Part shown: piece after piece, positions 1 through 23,815 of the stretch
How the letters are laid out: the number at the start of each line of letters is the position of its first letter
Position numbering within the stretch: position 1 is the stretch's first letter
DNA from: Chaenocephalus aceratus
Taxonomy: Eukaryota > Chordata > Actinopteri > Perciformes > Channichthyidae
Length of the DNA stretch: 64,000 nt
Direction of reading: 5' to 3'
Assembly (NCBI GenBank): GCA_023974075.1
Contig: JAMFTG010000168.1
Location: forward strand, 116,001-180,000
Position numbers and translations under genes: made by a program
Notes under the pieces: model-generated
Databases searched by the model: none
Told to the model about the DNA's origin: nothing
What the model saw: only the letters and a program-made list of their open reading frames with translations

Positions 1-646
1 AAGAAAACCTAATCATGTATGTTAAGCGCTTTGAGCACCAGGAAAAGCGCTATCTAAATTAAATGTATTATTATTTAATTAATTAAAGCTGCATTGAAAT
101 ATTGTTTTTTGTGTAAAATCTGAAACAAATCCATACTAATATAAACAATAATAATAAACCTAATTTTACTACAAAGTTGCATCGGCGTATCTTGAAAACA
201 AGATTAAAGAGTCCCTATTATGGTTGTGTGTTCCTCTGTGATATAACCATCAAATATAAAGAGTGGAAACTGTTATTAAAGCCGATCGGTCATTTAATAA
301 AGCAAAACAATTAAAATATTTAAAATAAAGGAGAAGTGTTCTGTTATGATTCCTTTTTAAACTCGTTTTTATTTACATTGTAAATACTTTAAAAGTTAGA
401 AACGGATCATTGCAATAATTTTTACGGTTCAACCACAATGAACTCAACCACCTCAGTGTGTCATTGTGTGTGTGAGGGTGTGTGTGGCTGTGTGTGTGAG
501 GCTGTGTGAGGCTGTGTGTGTGAGGCTGTGTGTGTGTTTTAAACTGAGGGTGTGTGAGATCCGTATAAAAATGTCCTCAGCTGTGAGATGACTGAAACTC
601 GACTCCACCTGGGACCAGACGCTCTCCATGGTGCTGAAACTGCACA

Positions 647-712
<66 letters not shown>

Positions 713-1329
713 TGTCAGTCACAGCAGGTTTCTTCTGCTTTTGTTTCCTCACATCAGGTTCATGTTTGCTTTCCTTCTCACGGTTGTTTTTTTAAAACCT
801 GATTCTCGTGATGGAGCCTCAATCTTTCTCGTTCCCCCTCTGGGCCATTGGTGTTGACTTACTGTCATAATGAGGAGGTTAAAGGTGGGAGAGGAGGGAC
901 CAACTGATGATACATACCATTTAATTATGATTTAAGAGTTTCTTTTTCCAAAATAAAGGGAATTGCAACAATTGACATGTTTTAATGTGAATGATACCAA
1001 AGTGCAGAGGAAAGCAATTACTAATTATTAATTAAACATCAGCTGCAACTCTGACTACTTTTAAATCCAGGGTGAAGACTTTTCTTTTTGCCGCTGCTTT
1101 TAATTGAACTATCCATATCTTAAACCGCACTGTAACTTTTATTTGTGTATTTTAATGTTTATTTTATTATCTCTGCCTTTTAATGCCATTTTCTTAATGT
1201 CTTTCATTTATGTAAAGCACTTTGAATTGCCTTGTGTTGAAAGGTGCTATTAAAAAAACTTGCCTTGTATGATTTACTATTAAATCAACATGTTTTGTTT
1301 GTGTGTGTGTGTGTGTGTGTGTGTTTCAG
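1..1329. other. slc6a8 intron upstream of the first exon in the window
   Basis: No coding exon is recognisable here. The part before about 440 is AT-rich unique sequence. Imperfect (GT)n lies at about 465-536 and a pure (TG)n tract at 651-711. From about 1050 to 1268 there is a LINE 3' tail in + orientation: it has the words 'gccgctgcttttaattga' and 'aaaggtgctatt', which recur at 28710-28920 and, reversed, at 8607-9140. A (GT)n tract at 1300-1324 runs straight into the acceptor at 1329. The short ORFs here are microsatellite translations. Confidence 0.7.
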
Positions 1330-12607
<11,278 letters not shown>

Positions 12608-12857
12608 GCGGGACTCTACATCTCCACCCCTCCCACCTACCACAAGACGACCTCCACCTCCATCGATTGGTCGTCTCCTCGGATCAACCAATCGATGGCC
12701 GTCCTTCAAACCTTCGATCGTCACCGGGCAGACCAAAGCTGGAAAAAAGATTTTCCAACCCTGTAAAAAAAGAACAAAGCGGCTCCTCCAGGCGGATTAT
12801 TACTATTTTTTTTAACAATCACAGCATCGACTTCCTGTTTTTCCCCTTCAGAATAAA
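12608..12857 (+). other. slc6a8: slc6a8 3' UTR with candidate poly(A) signal
   Basis: The first AATAAA downstream of the stop lies at 12852-12857, about 245 bases after it, with GT-rich sequence following. A later one near 13972 could be an alternative end. A short inverted pair (ccatcgattgg near 12661, ccaatcgatgg near 12688) could form a stem in the UTR. Confidence 0.6.
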
Positions 12858-12873
12858 ACAAAATGTGAGATTA

Positions 12874-12945
12874 AAACCAGCAGATAAATGTGTTCTGTAC
12901 CTGCAAACCTTTTTGCAGGTACAGAACACATTTATCTGCTGGTTT
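12874..12945. repeat. Perfect 34-bp inverted repeat with a 4-base loop
   Basis: Arm 12874-12907 (aaaccagcagataaatgtgt...) is exactly complementary to arm 12912-12945, with loop cctt at 12908-12911. It starts 17 bases after the candidate poly(A) signal of slc6a8. It is not a T-run terminator; in a eukaryote its role is unknown. Confidence 0.95.
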
Positions 12946-13100
12946 CCATCTTGGAAACGTGTAAATATAATATTACAAGGACGCCATGCAACGTTTTTTT
13001 TATCTGGAGGAGCTGAAGAAGAAAGAGTTTCACTGTGTTCACAAACAGCTGCTGGGCTTCCTCCATGTTGGAGTGTCTTGTCTCTGGGTGGGCGGGGTGG

Positions 13101-13132
<32 letters not shown>

Positions 13133-13179
13133 TGCCTCAACAGGGACTGGTGCTCGAGACTTGTGGTTAAACGTTTTGA

Positions 13180-13227
<48 letters not shown>

Positions 13228-14255
13228 TGGCTTTCTGCAGACGGAGTTGTAGACCGACGGACCAGAGGGCGTTTGCGCCGTAACGGGATTTAAAAAACCG
13301 CTTAGATTCGTAGTCCCGTTGTGAAGCGAGAAACTCTAAAGTAACGACGGTAGCCATATTGCAATTAGACAAGCAACCGTTTCTGAGTGTCTTTGACTAA
13401 GTGTGCCAGCTGGACTTAAAGTGTCAAAGAAAGCCACTTCCTGTTACGGAGCAAATTCCTCACCGGTCGTGTTATTGATCTTAACGTTTCGTCGCAGCTC
13501 GCTTCCGCATGAAATACTGTGAATGAACAGCGCGATGTGTTTTAAATCACACCGTGGGGATATTAGATCTGATATTAGGAGGAAAAGCTCCAGTGAGAAT
13601 TCAGTCAATGACCATCTTATGCGTTTCATATTATCCAAATGTAGTGTTATTTCAAGATGGCTTATCTACTGTCGAGTTGACTCGGTGAGGAGGATGGAGG
13701 AGGAGCTTAATCCATGACAAAAAAGCTCGTTTTTTCAGGAGATTTCGGCCACGACGCTTCGGCTTCCTCTGTAAAAACCAGCTTCAAGTTAAACAATGAA
13801 ATAGTTAGTTTCTCGATCTTAACTTGCTTGACCCAGAGAGAAAATGAACCAGCATGTACGTTATTATTCACTTTCATTTGGCTGATGCTTCCATCCAAAG
13901 ACAATTGGTTCATTGGCAAAACATGTATCAAGAAGAATCTGAATTCTTTCGACTGTTCAGACAAAAAAAGCAATAAAAGAAGGAAATTGTGACACAAATT
14001 GTATGGTTTGATTAATAGTGATCGGCAGATTAATGTTAAATAAAGATAATTATGACTTGAAGCACTTCCTGGATGAAGTATGCACTGCTCCAGGCTCAGT
14101 TGAAGTCCCGAGTCCACCGTTAGTCCCGGTTTGTGAACTCCAGCAGAAGTTAAGGACAGAATAATATTTTAATCAGAGACTGAAACCACACTGGATCTGA
14201 CCTTCAACCTTAGGGTCTTCGTTCCTCGCCCCCCGCCGGGTCGACTGAAGTGTCT
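12946..14255. other. Intergenic, between slc6a8 and bcap31 (proximal part)
   Basis: Contains (CA)n at 13100-13132 and (GT)n at 13182-13226. The rest, including the 92-codon + and 136-codon - ORFs at 13.7-14.1 kb, shows no recognisable protein or repeat. It could include extended slc6a8 3' UTR if the AATAAA near 13972 is used. Confidence 0.5.
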
Positions 14256-14395
14256 TCTTCTTCTTCTTCTTCTTCTTCTTCTTCTTCTTCTTCTTCTTCT
14301 TCTTCTTCTTCTTCTTCTTCTTCTTCTTCTTCTTCTTCTTCTTCTTCTTCTTCTTCTTCTTCTTCTTCTTCTTCTTCTTCTTCTTCTTCTTCTTC
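14256..14395. repeat. (CTT)n microsatellite, about 140 bp
   Basis: Near-perfect CTT repeats of roughly 46 units. On the - strand this is (AAG)n/(AGA)n, which explains the poly-Lys and poly-Arg ORFs there. Long GAA/TTC tracts can form triplex (H-) DNA. Confidence 0.97.
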
Positions 14396-17300
14396 TCTGC
14401 CTCGTCATTAAGGCTGAAGTCCTCCGACCAATCAACACGCTCTCCTCTTAACAGCTGATAGGAAACCCTAAGCTCTGGTTTCCTGGGTTGGAATAAAGTC
14501 TGATAACGGGACTGGATTTCATCTTTCAATGTCTGGAAGAGTCTAGAACTGGTTCTGCTCCTCTGTGATCGTATTGGACTCAATTCAGCACGTTAAAAAA
14601 TGCAGCAATATCGATCACGAAGCTGCAAAAGTAATCGATCAGCTTCTGCAAAAATGATCTGTTCAGAAGTCACCACAAAACATAACAATTAAGCAGATAT
14701 TTGAATCTTTTTTAAATGTATATGTAACAGGATCCTTATCATACATATTCGCTAGGTCTTAATCTCTATTTAAATATTACAATTAGTTTAAAAGACCAGT
14801 ATGGGTCCGGCTTTACTGCTACATTCCCAGCTACACATTTATTTGGTTGCTGTTTTTATTTAATTAGACGGTAATTTAACCCTTTTATTCTAATTAAATC
14901 TATAAGAGTACATTGATCACGTTCTAATCCCACACTTAGGTACATATGTTTGAGATATGCAATGTCTAATTTCACTCTTACTAATTATTTTGCTTAATTT
15001 AAACTACACAAGTTATACACATGTCAAATTATTCCAAGAAATACATAAAAATATATAATCTTTAGCAATGAGAGGAATTAGGGATTTTAAATCTATTTGC
15101 TCTAATAACTTAAATCAGTGTTTTAATATTGACCTGTGATCAGCTGGTGGAGAGATGAGAGCCTGAGGACTCAACCTGATGCCAAGCGTTGCCTTACGTC
15201 AGTGGCGGACTGGCCATCGAGACGTTCGGGACGAATCCCGATTGGCTGGTGCTGAAGTGGGCCGGCCGGACGATGTGGCCGTCAGATAAGTCACTAGCCC
15301 CCCCCCTTGACAATTTACTAGCGGTACCGAGGTGGGCCGGCGGTACTGAAGTGGGCCGGTCGAGAGTCCCGGGCTACTACCCAGTCCCCCCTGCCTTACG
15401 TCGTTGTCTTAACTCCAGAGCCAATCACAGTACAGCTCTGCTTTAACGCCAACCAATCAGCAGTCTGCGTGCGGGGGGGCGTGTCTACAACTCTGTCTCC
15501 CAGCAACCACTCTGCATCCACCTATCACATAACCATTAGAATGTAAAATATATATTATAAAAAGTATACATTTGCACATTGTTGTAAAATAATGTCGCTA
15601 GCACTTTGGAAAAGAGTCACGTTAGAAATCATGTTTTGTTTTACATATTGTAAAATGAATCAGAGATGGAGGCTTTTATTTTGCTGATACATACAGTATG
15701 ACAGATATATATATTGAATATCTTTGTGCGTTATCTATATTTGATGCAGTATGTGATTTTGATGATGACTGATTGTTGACGCTTTAGCCGGCGAAACACC
15801 AGCGACGAAGCGACGCCGGCTACCTCACTTCCCATTTTAGACTTTCAAAATAAAACTCCCTTTCAGCTTTTTATGCAAATGTCTTGTCAGCGGCGGCGTC
15901 GGCTGGCGGCAGGAGAGGATTCTGGGAAGTGTAGTTCAAAACATTTCCCTCCTCGGCCTGTTTCACGTTGCTGCTTTTAAAGGTTCTCCAGCACCGAGGA
16001 ACATATTTGAATCTGAAAATCTGACATGAAGGATGCTAAACGTACGCTGTGGATACAAACAAATTGAAATTGAGAATACTATTTTAACACGTCGGTGCTG
16101 CGAGACTTTTAAATGGTGTCTGACCGGCTAATGTAAACAATCAGCGATAGGCGGGGCTTTTATTTTTGGCGGGGTTTGCTGCGATGCAGTGATGTTAAGG
16201 CTTTGTGTGTCTCTGAACGCACCACGAAAGGGAATGTTGTTTTTGTTTTTGTTCTTTTGATTTCTAATGTTCAAAGTGCTCAAGTGTTTTGAAGAGTTTT
16301 AGTTTTAGAGGATTTATTTTTCTCTCTGTGTATATTTCTGAATATCAGTATTTCGTCCTCAGACCCCCGTCACGGCTCAGACTCACGCTATTATTTTAAA
16401 AGGAGATAAAAAATAATCTGCTTGTTTTTTTTCATGGAATTAATTTAAAAAATGTCGACATAATGGCGGATGTTTAAAAATACTGCATTTTGTGTTCAAA
16501 AATAGGTTAAAAAATTTTGAAGGCTGAAAAACTGCCAAGAAATTGATAAGAAAATGTCAGTTTTAGTTGAAAAAGGCAGAAATATCTTCAGTAAAAAATA
16601 TCAATAATATTAACAGGAAATAAGAACTACATATCCCAGCAGTCCCAGCAGGGAGCCTCCAGAGCGTCTTCATACTATGGTATCAATCAATCCAATGAAT
16701 GAGACATGACCATATATGGAGAGTTCCTGTCTCTTCAAAACTAAAAGCCACAAAATGAACTGCATTTAATTTAAAATAAATACTGAAACGTTTCTTTTAA
16801 AGTGAGAATAAAAACAGACTTAACTGAATGTGGTTTCGGCCAATCAGAGCCTCTGCTTGCTCCGATTAAAGAATCAAAATGATGAAGAAAGACCAGACCA
16901 GCCAATCACTGTAACACAGGGTGAGCGATTGAGATCCAAAATGTAATGGTTTCTCCATGGATCCATGCTTCACCAAATGATATGGAAATAGGGACAGTAG
17001 TTTTTGCTTAATCCCTCTTACAAACAAACCTATAATTGGCGCCCTAGTTGGTAAAGTTCATTGAAGAGTGTAAAAACGGACTGTCCACGGTAGTTAAAGC
17101 CAATTTTAATGGACATACCGTTTTATATCGTGATTAATATGTCACATTATTATTATCCTTTGAATTATCTACAACTATATTCAGTTGTGTTTCACTAATT
17201 TACAAGTTAGAAATTACCCAGTGACGGTGAAATAAATACTGATTGCACCTTTAAAAAAGTATCTACTAAATGGAAATTAATCTAGACTTTTTGGACTTTA

Positions 17301-17968
17301 GTTTGACGGAAAACATCAGTTTTAAGAGTCACATGTAATTAGTTAAAAAGTTAATTAACAGCTAATTAAATAACACAAATGAATGATGAAATTAATCCTT
17401 ATTTGCGTGTTGATTGGCCGGTCTGGCGGATTTAAACTGACGACATACAGAGATTATTACTGGTGATTAAAACTAGTGAGATGATATGTTGTAGAGGCCA
17501 CTGAAATTACACTAATTAAACTAACCGCAGTATTTTATTTAACGCAAATCAAACTGACATTTTAGAGAGTTTTATATTTTTAAAGTTATATAATCATTGT
17601 TTTGTTTTTTTATTGTCTGGAGCCTGGTGGGTCAGGGGGGGGGGGATAATTAATAAAAAATATCTGCAGCCGTTGAATGCGAAAAAACACAACTTGAAGA
17701 AATGAAAATGTACATTACCAAAATCTGAAGTTTCATTGTCATGTTGTCTTCTGCCAAAAACATCCTTGTTGTGACAGAATCGCTGATCTAATCTGCCCGG
17801 AGACAGAAGAGAGGGGATACATTTAAAACATTTGGAAATACAAGTGTTTTAAGACTTTAGGGGGGCTTTTTAAAAATGTATTCACATTAATGAATCAAAT
17901 ATTTTGTTTCTACCCCAGATATTAGAGAAGAACATCTAATTGTATTGGACAGTTACATATTCTAACAG
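14396..17968. other. Intergenic, mostly unassigned
   Basis: AT-rich with no gene. The piece at about 15198-15390 (gtggcggactggccatcgag and repeated 'gtgggccgg') resembles the end of a dispersed fish repeat. The (G)10 at 17635 and several A/T runs are homopolymers. No ORF longer than 85 codons. Confidence 0.5.
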
Positions 17969-18240
17969 TATATAGGCGCTTTCTCACCGGAGTACTTTTC
18001 CCAGGAATAGGTCCGATAGTTCCTGGGATTTTGCGTTCACACCAAAAAGATCTGGAACTAGAACTTTTTTTCGGGAATTGGAACCTTTTCAGAGCAGGGA
18101 CTATCTGGGAGTGAAAAGGTTCCAATTTTGCAAACCACGCCCCGTAGAACTGAGAAACGTTTTGTGAAGCCGCCATTTTATTTGCTCGCATTAGCATTAT
18201 TAGCATTAGCCCAGCGCACCAATGGAGAGAGACTAACTCA
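17969..18240. mobile_element. Partial copy of the TIR element family V
   Basis: Shares 'cggagtacttttccc', 'gcattagcattattagcatt' and 'aaaccacgcccc' with the fuller copies at 23249-23815 and 32045-32672, in opposite internal orientation. It carries an inner inverted pair, ggaaccttttcagagc and its partner near 18113. It is truncated relative to those copies. Confidence 0.65.
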
Positions 18241-20040
18241 TGGCAACTAGGGTGACCAGATACTACACAGCATTTTCACGACTTTTGGTGCGTCCCGCAA
18301 ATTGAGACGTTGTCCTGCATATTTCATTTTGATTGGCTAAAACACTTTTCGTAAATTTGATTCATGACAAATCTGATGCGGAGAAAAGCCGGCTCGGTTT
18401 GCTGACGGCCGTCACCGCCCTGTATTACTATATGTTTTAAACGGCATCATGTAAGAGCGTCCGTAGTGTCACTCCCCCCCCCAACCGCCATATGATAAGA
18501 CTTTTTGTTGACGATGATGGGAAGTCGTAAATTCTACTAATTCTGCCCAAAAACGTTGGCTTTAATATTTGGTTACCTTATTCTAAAAAAAAAAGACAAA
18601 AAAAGAGAAAGTTTAGAAAATCTGTCTCCAGCTTTTTATCATTGATTCTGTCCAACAAACTCTCACCGCTGGTTTCCATCTGAGAGCGTCTGTTTCCCTC
18701 CTCTACTCTCAGCTTTTTAATGAAATTAAACGTTTTATTTCTGTTTCATTTTTACTGTAGATACATATTGTTTTATAGGGTCACTTTTTGAAAAATATTG
18801 TCATTGATTTTATAGCCAAAAACCTCCAAAATAAAGACAGTATGGAAGCTCAAAAGGGACAAAAAGGATTTGTTTCTGTTCGGTTTCTTATCAGACTTTC
18901 TGAAATACAAAACATATTTGATCGTGATTATAAATAACGTTCTTACCTTCAAGTTTTTCGGGAAACTGAGGTCGGATCAGATGAGCCAGCAGGGGGCGCC
19001 GTCATCGGGTTTGGGCTCGAAACCTTAAAATACACATTTTCTTTTAACGAAAACATCACAAAATTCATCGTAAATTAACAAAATGACTGACCTTACATCC
19101 GATGTTCCTGTTGAGCCAAATGAAGTTGCCGCAAAATAACGTAATGATACAATAAAAAACGTTTTGCCAAAAGTTGCTAACATTATAGTTGGTGTATACA
19201 ACCCCCAATGCATTATGGGAAGTGTAGTCCAATTAGTTTGGTTATTTACTTCTTCAATCGGACAAACAATAAAACATTTTTTATTTGTTTTAATTACACG
19301 CTGTGAATAAAATGTTTTTTATTTTGAATAAATAACATGTACGGACAAAATAAACCAATATATAAAATGTATTTTTTAAGTAATACAAAAATAAGTTATC
19401 CCACAATTTAGCAGATTCTAAGAGGAAGAATTTTACGATTTTACATTTTTTTACTAATTTCTTCGAAAAAGATGATTTTTTTTATGATTCTATCCCATTT
19501 ATTTTTATACTACCTTCCAAAACAAACATTCGATCTGCTCTCACGTTGGTGCTGAACATGATTTTGTTATGTTTTTGTGTTTCCAGCCCAAATTCATCCG
19601 TCCCGCCGTCCACCATTTCCTCTGTCTGTGTGACTTCCTGTAACGCTCCAGTCTTCCATACAAGCATAACTGTAGACTAGAGACAATCAATTACAAGGTG
19701 ATTAAAAAGTAGCTTAATTAATTACTAGATGTGTACTAATGACACTCGGGGCTCCACGTTAACGAGTCTCCAGTCAAAAGAAAAAAGATGCAGACTTGTG
19801 GAGGATGAGAGTTAACGTTGAGCCCAGAGGACGTCACCTGTTTCATTGACCTTTGACCCCTGCGAGGGTCTCATGCTGTAAGCCACTGTGATCACTGTGC
19901 TCATTAAACACTGACTTTAACAAAGGCAATAAAACTAACGTCATGACAAACAGATCACCTGTCTGCGGTTTATTTTGGTCATTATGGTTTGAAACATTAC
20001 TATATTTTAATTATTCCTTTTTTTTTAAATATATATGTTT
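18241..20040. other. Intergenic, nothing recognised
   Basis: AT-rich. It has A/T homopolymers and no ORF above 62 codons. The words 'gggaagtgtagt' and 'cattatggg' near 19210 suggest an old repeat end. Confidence 0.5.
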
Positions 20041-20790
20041 TAAAGAGGCCATATTCTGCTTATTCTCAGGTGTATATCAGTATGGAGTGTCTCTACTTTA
20101 AAGAGTCCTCTCCTGCTGATGTTCAGGTGTATATCAGTATGTAGTGTCTCTACTTTAAAGAGTCCTCTCCTGCTGATGTTCAGGTGTATATCAGTATGTA
20201 GTGTCTTTACTTTAAAGAGTCCTCTCCTGCTGATGTTCAGGTGTATATCAGTATGTAGTGTCTCTAATTTAAAGAGTTCTCTCCTGCTGATGTTCAGGTG
20301 TATATCAGTATGTAGTGTCTCTACTTTAAAGAGTCCTCTCCTGCTGATGTTCAGCTGTATATCAGTATGTAGTGTCTCTACTTTAAAGAGTCCTCTCCTG
20401 CTGATGTTCAGGTGTATATCAGTATATAGTGTCTCTACTTTAAAGAGTCCTCTCCTGCTGATGTTCAGGTGTATATCAGTATATAGTGTCTCTACTTTAA
20501 AGAGTTCTCTCCTGCTGATGTCCAGGTGTATATCAGTATGTAGTGTCTCTACTTTAAAGAGTCCTCTCCTGCTGATGTTCAGGTGTATATCAGTATGTAG
20601 TGTCTCTACTTTAAAGAGTCCTCTCCTGCTGATGTTCAGGTGCATATCAGTATGTAGTGTTTCTACTTTAAAGAGTCCTCTCCTGCTGATGTTCAGGTGC
20701 ATATCAGTATGTAGTGTTTCTACTTTAAAGAGTCCTCTCCTGCTGATGTTCAGGTGTATATCAGTATGTAGTGTCTCTACTGGGACATGT
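20041..20790. repeat. 57-bp minisatellite, about 12 units
   Basis: The unit runs from tactttaaagagtcctctcc to tgtagtgtctc. It is 57 bp, or 19 codons, so whole-unit changes keep frame. No stop falls in one frame on each strand, giving ORFs of 227 (+) and 220 (-) codons of a 19-residue repeat. The left boundary 'aaagaggccatattctgct' and right flank (tgggacatgtctccatgttt) look like the two sides of one dispersed element whose middle expanded. Confidence 0.95.
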
Positions 20791-21660
20791 CTCCATGTTT
20801 AATGTATGAGAGTGTTGCATAGTGATGTCACTATGTATGAAAGTAAACAAAGGAGTCCAATGGAGGCGTTTCAGGCAGGGGGGGCGAAGTGTGTCAAAGA
20901 ACTGAAATCAAACCAGAATCATTCCAATTATTTGGTACCATTGTTAAACTAGTCAATTACCAGAAAAGCCTTGAAAAACATCTGCTTTCTTTGCAAAATG
21001 ACGACAAAGACATTGAGAATCATACATACAAAAGAATGGACTCAAATTGACTACAAAGAGACAAATTAACAAAAGCGAAAATTAAAAACTGAAGATATCT
21101 TTCTAAAACAGCTTCCTCTTTTAGAGTCTAGCTTTCATATTGTTGGCATCATGTGGCGATATAGAGTCGGTTGAAAACCATCAACAAGGATCAACTGGAT
21201 CAAACCTGAAACTGTGGACTTATTTGGTTCTTATATTTAAACTAGTCCACTAACAGAAAGCCTTCAAATTGGAATGCGTTCCTTGAGAAAGGACAAAAAA
21301 GAGGCTCAAATGAGTACAAAAATATATTAAAATGACGACAAAGCATTTCAAAAAGACCCAAAGACGCTACATGGAGAATCAAAGATACAGAACATTGACC
21401 CAAATGGACTCAAATGATAGCAAAAGCGATATCACAGCAGACATATTGGTAAAACAGCTACCTCTTTTAGAGTCTAAATAGCTTTCATATTCGTGGTATC
21501 ACCGTGGCGATATAGAGTCAGTTGAAAATCATCTGTAAGGCATAACTGGATCAAACCAGAACCATTGCAGCTACTCGTATTTAAACTACCAAGAAGCCTC
21601 TGTCTCCGTGCAGCATTTAGAAACCAGGATGAACTTCCACGAAGCCGAAGACAGAAATAG
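20791..21660. other. Intergenic with a diverged internal duplication
   Basis: Two similar stretches, about 20890-21185 and 21205-21600, share ordered words such as 'gcttcctcttttagagtct' / 'gctacctcttttagagtct' and 'tcatattgttggcatcatg' / 'tcatattcgtggtatcacc'. This suggests an old tandem duplication of about 340 bp. No gene is recognised. Confidence 0.5.
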
Positions 21661-22055
21661 AGGGTGTTTCTCAATGTCAAGGAAGGATGCTCCAGAGCCA
21701 CTATTTCAAGGATGCTACGTCATCGAGTCCCGCCGAAGGACTGTTCCAATGTCCAGGATGCTTGGAATTCTACCGAGGCCGGCGTTCTTCGTTGCGGGAA
21801 ATTTCGAGGATACACATGTGTATCCTCCGTGGTCTTAAAATCCCCACAATGCTTTGCGCACGGACCAATTTCCAAAATCTTTGGCGGAAATCGCGCTCCA
21901 TTTAAGGCGGGGCCTCGCATATGACGCACACCCGTTAGCCTGTTCCACAATTCTTCGTGTTTTGAGGCTAGGAAGGATTCTTGCCTCGCTTCTGAAGGAC
22001 TTGACTCGGAGGGACATGTCCTACCAAGGAAGCTGTCCTCGACATTGAGAAACAC
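21661..22055 (+). mobile_element. Family-U TIR element, copy 1 (about 395 bp)
   Basis: The left end agggtgtttctcaatgtc is inverted at the right end (gacattgagaaacaccct). Other copies are at 51815-52171 (reverse) and 53283-53750. No transposase. The internal word 'aatttccaaaatctttggcg' is shared by all copies. The short ORFs here are not genes. Confidence 0.88.
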
Positions 22056-23248
22056 CCTTAGACTCGAAATCTGAAATCTGATCTGGGGAGAGCGAGCTCA
22101 AACCGGTTCCTAATGCCAAACGGCCACTCCGTCGACAGCTGCCATATTAAGAGATACTAAGTTTAGACTCGAGACGGAACGCCATGTGTGTTATGTGGAC
22201 CGAAAAAAGGCATCCAGACACCAGAGGAAGTATTCATATCCTGCACTGCTGTAAAAGTACATGTAAAAACACCTCTAAAGATACACAGGAAATGAGGTCA
22301 AGGTAGTAAAAGTTGAAAAATGGCCGGTGTGGCTCGGATATACAAATTGAATTATTGCATTATTATTTAACATAATGATAAAGAAGCGGCTGTAGTTAGT
22401 TGAGGTGGAACACATTTTTAACTATAATGATTATTTATTGACACTTTTTCTACCACGCTATTAGACAAATATGAACTTTAAAGTTCATTTTTGTCTACTA
22501 TTAGTTTACTTTTCATTAATGAAGTATGACGCTGCGCTGTCAGTACACTTGTCCCTGTTTGTGATTGGTCAAATGTTGCTAACCCCACCCCTTTCACGTG
22601 AACACGCTCTCAGCTGGAGAGAGAAGCCCTGGCTTGATTTACCGAGTTGATATTAACCAGCGTCGAGATCTCATTTGTTAGGGTTAGTTTAGATAACTCA
22701 AACATATCCAGGGTTTGAACTGGCTTCGTAGTACAGGGCACAGGTGGCTGCATAGCAGTGCTAATGTCAAAGACACAAACATTATACATTATATTTTACC
22801 AGGATGCAGTGACACAAATATTTGGGAAGGCTTAGCCTTCCCTAACCTACCGCCGCCCCTGAGGTTTGGTCTGAATAACCGCAGACGCTTCGCTACATCA
22901 GCCTGAATATTCATGTTTCATCATAAAGCATAAAGGTGAATTTCTCTCAGCATCATCACTTTCTTAAAGATGTAACAAGTAAATGAAACCAAAATACAGA
23001 ATAACACATTCAGCATCAAATAAATGTGACAGACTATCAAAATACAAGTCTTTATATAACTAGAAAACATATATTTTGCTCATGCAAGAAAGTAGACATA
23101 GGGTGAGTTGCCCTAATGTGGGACACTCTTTTTGCTTTAAGCCTAATGTGGGACACTTGTTTGAAGGTTGCTCCACCCTCATCTGTGATTGGACATTTGA
23201 GAGGTCATGTGATTTTGATCGCAGCTTGTGTTAACCCATAGTTTCATT
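22056..23248. other. Intergenic, with a short palindrome
   Basis: Mostly unassigned. 22824-22842 (gggaaggcttagccttccc) is a perfect palindromic stem, followed by 'ctaccgccgcccctgag', probably a fragment of a TIR element end. 'cctaatgtgggacac' occurs twice near 23112 and 23143. Confidence 0.5.
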
Positions 23249-23815
23249 CGGCGCTTTCACACCGCAGTACTTTTCCCACTAAGGTTTCACACCGGAATAA
23301 ATTCCCTGACGGAGGATTAGGCAAATGAAGCCGCTGACGTCACTTCTTCTTCTTCTGCTTTGGGTTTACTGGCAGATCGCCAGACCGCCGACACCTCCTC
23401 ATCTCCACCGCTCCCATGTTTTCTTTTGTGTTGCCATAATAACGGCCCGTCCACACTACAGCTTCAAAAAAAGCTTGGAGGTGGGCGTGTCTGAAGCTCG
23501 ACCAACAAAGCTTCTGAAGCTTTCGGTGGAAGCGTCAGCCAATCAAATCATATGCCAGTACAGACTCTAGCCAATCACACCGCTGCTTGTGTGTCAGGGG
23601 CGGGAGATTCATGTGATTGGTTGTTGGTCGAGCTTCAGACACGCCGAGCTCCAAGCTTTTTTTTGAAGCTGTAGTGTGGACGGGCCGTTAGTCTCTCTCC
23701 GTTGGTGGCGCTGGGCTAATGCTAATAATGCTAATGCGAGGATAATAAAACGGCAGCTTCACAAAACCTTTTGGGAGTTTTACGGGGCGTGGTTTGCAAA
23801 ATGTCCCTTCTCTTC
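23249..23815. mobile_element. Family-V element, copy interrupted by a second TIR element
   Basis: Matches 32101-32517 on both sides (cgctttcacaccgcagtac to tgttgccataa, then gtctctctccg to ggggcgtggtttgcaa). In the 32-kb copy the two sides are directly joined (ccataagttagtctct). Here about 250 bp lies between them. Confidence 0.75.
23441..23690. mobile_element. TIR element nested in family V (about 250 bp)
   Basis: The left end taacggcccgtccacactac and right end gtgtggacgggccgtta are inverted. Inner arms also pair ('gcttcaaaaaaagcttgga' with 'ccaagcttttttttgaagc'; 'ggtcgagcttcagacacgcc' with its inverse at 23478-23502), leaving a mostly foldback structure. The end motif resembles the larger element at 32775-33391. 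Confidence 0.82.

Noticed and set aside
588..857. Possible missing slc6a8 exon before 1330
   Set aside because: No SLC6-like peptide with splice sites was found in any frame of 1-1329; the upstream exons must lie left of the window.
14169..14583. Poly-Lys and poly-Arg ORFs
   Set aside because: Explained by the (CTT)n microsatellite.
20040..20802. Facing ORFs of 220 and 227 codons
   Set aside because: Both come from a 57-bp minisatellite without stops; there is no sign of a gene start or splice structure.
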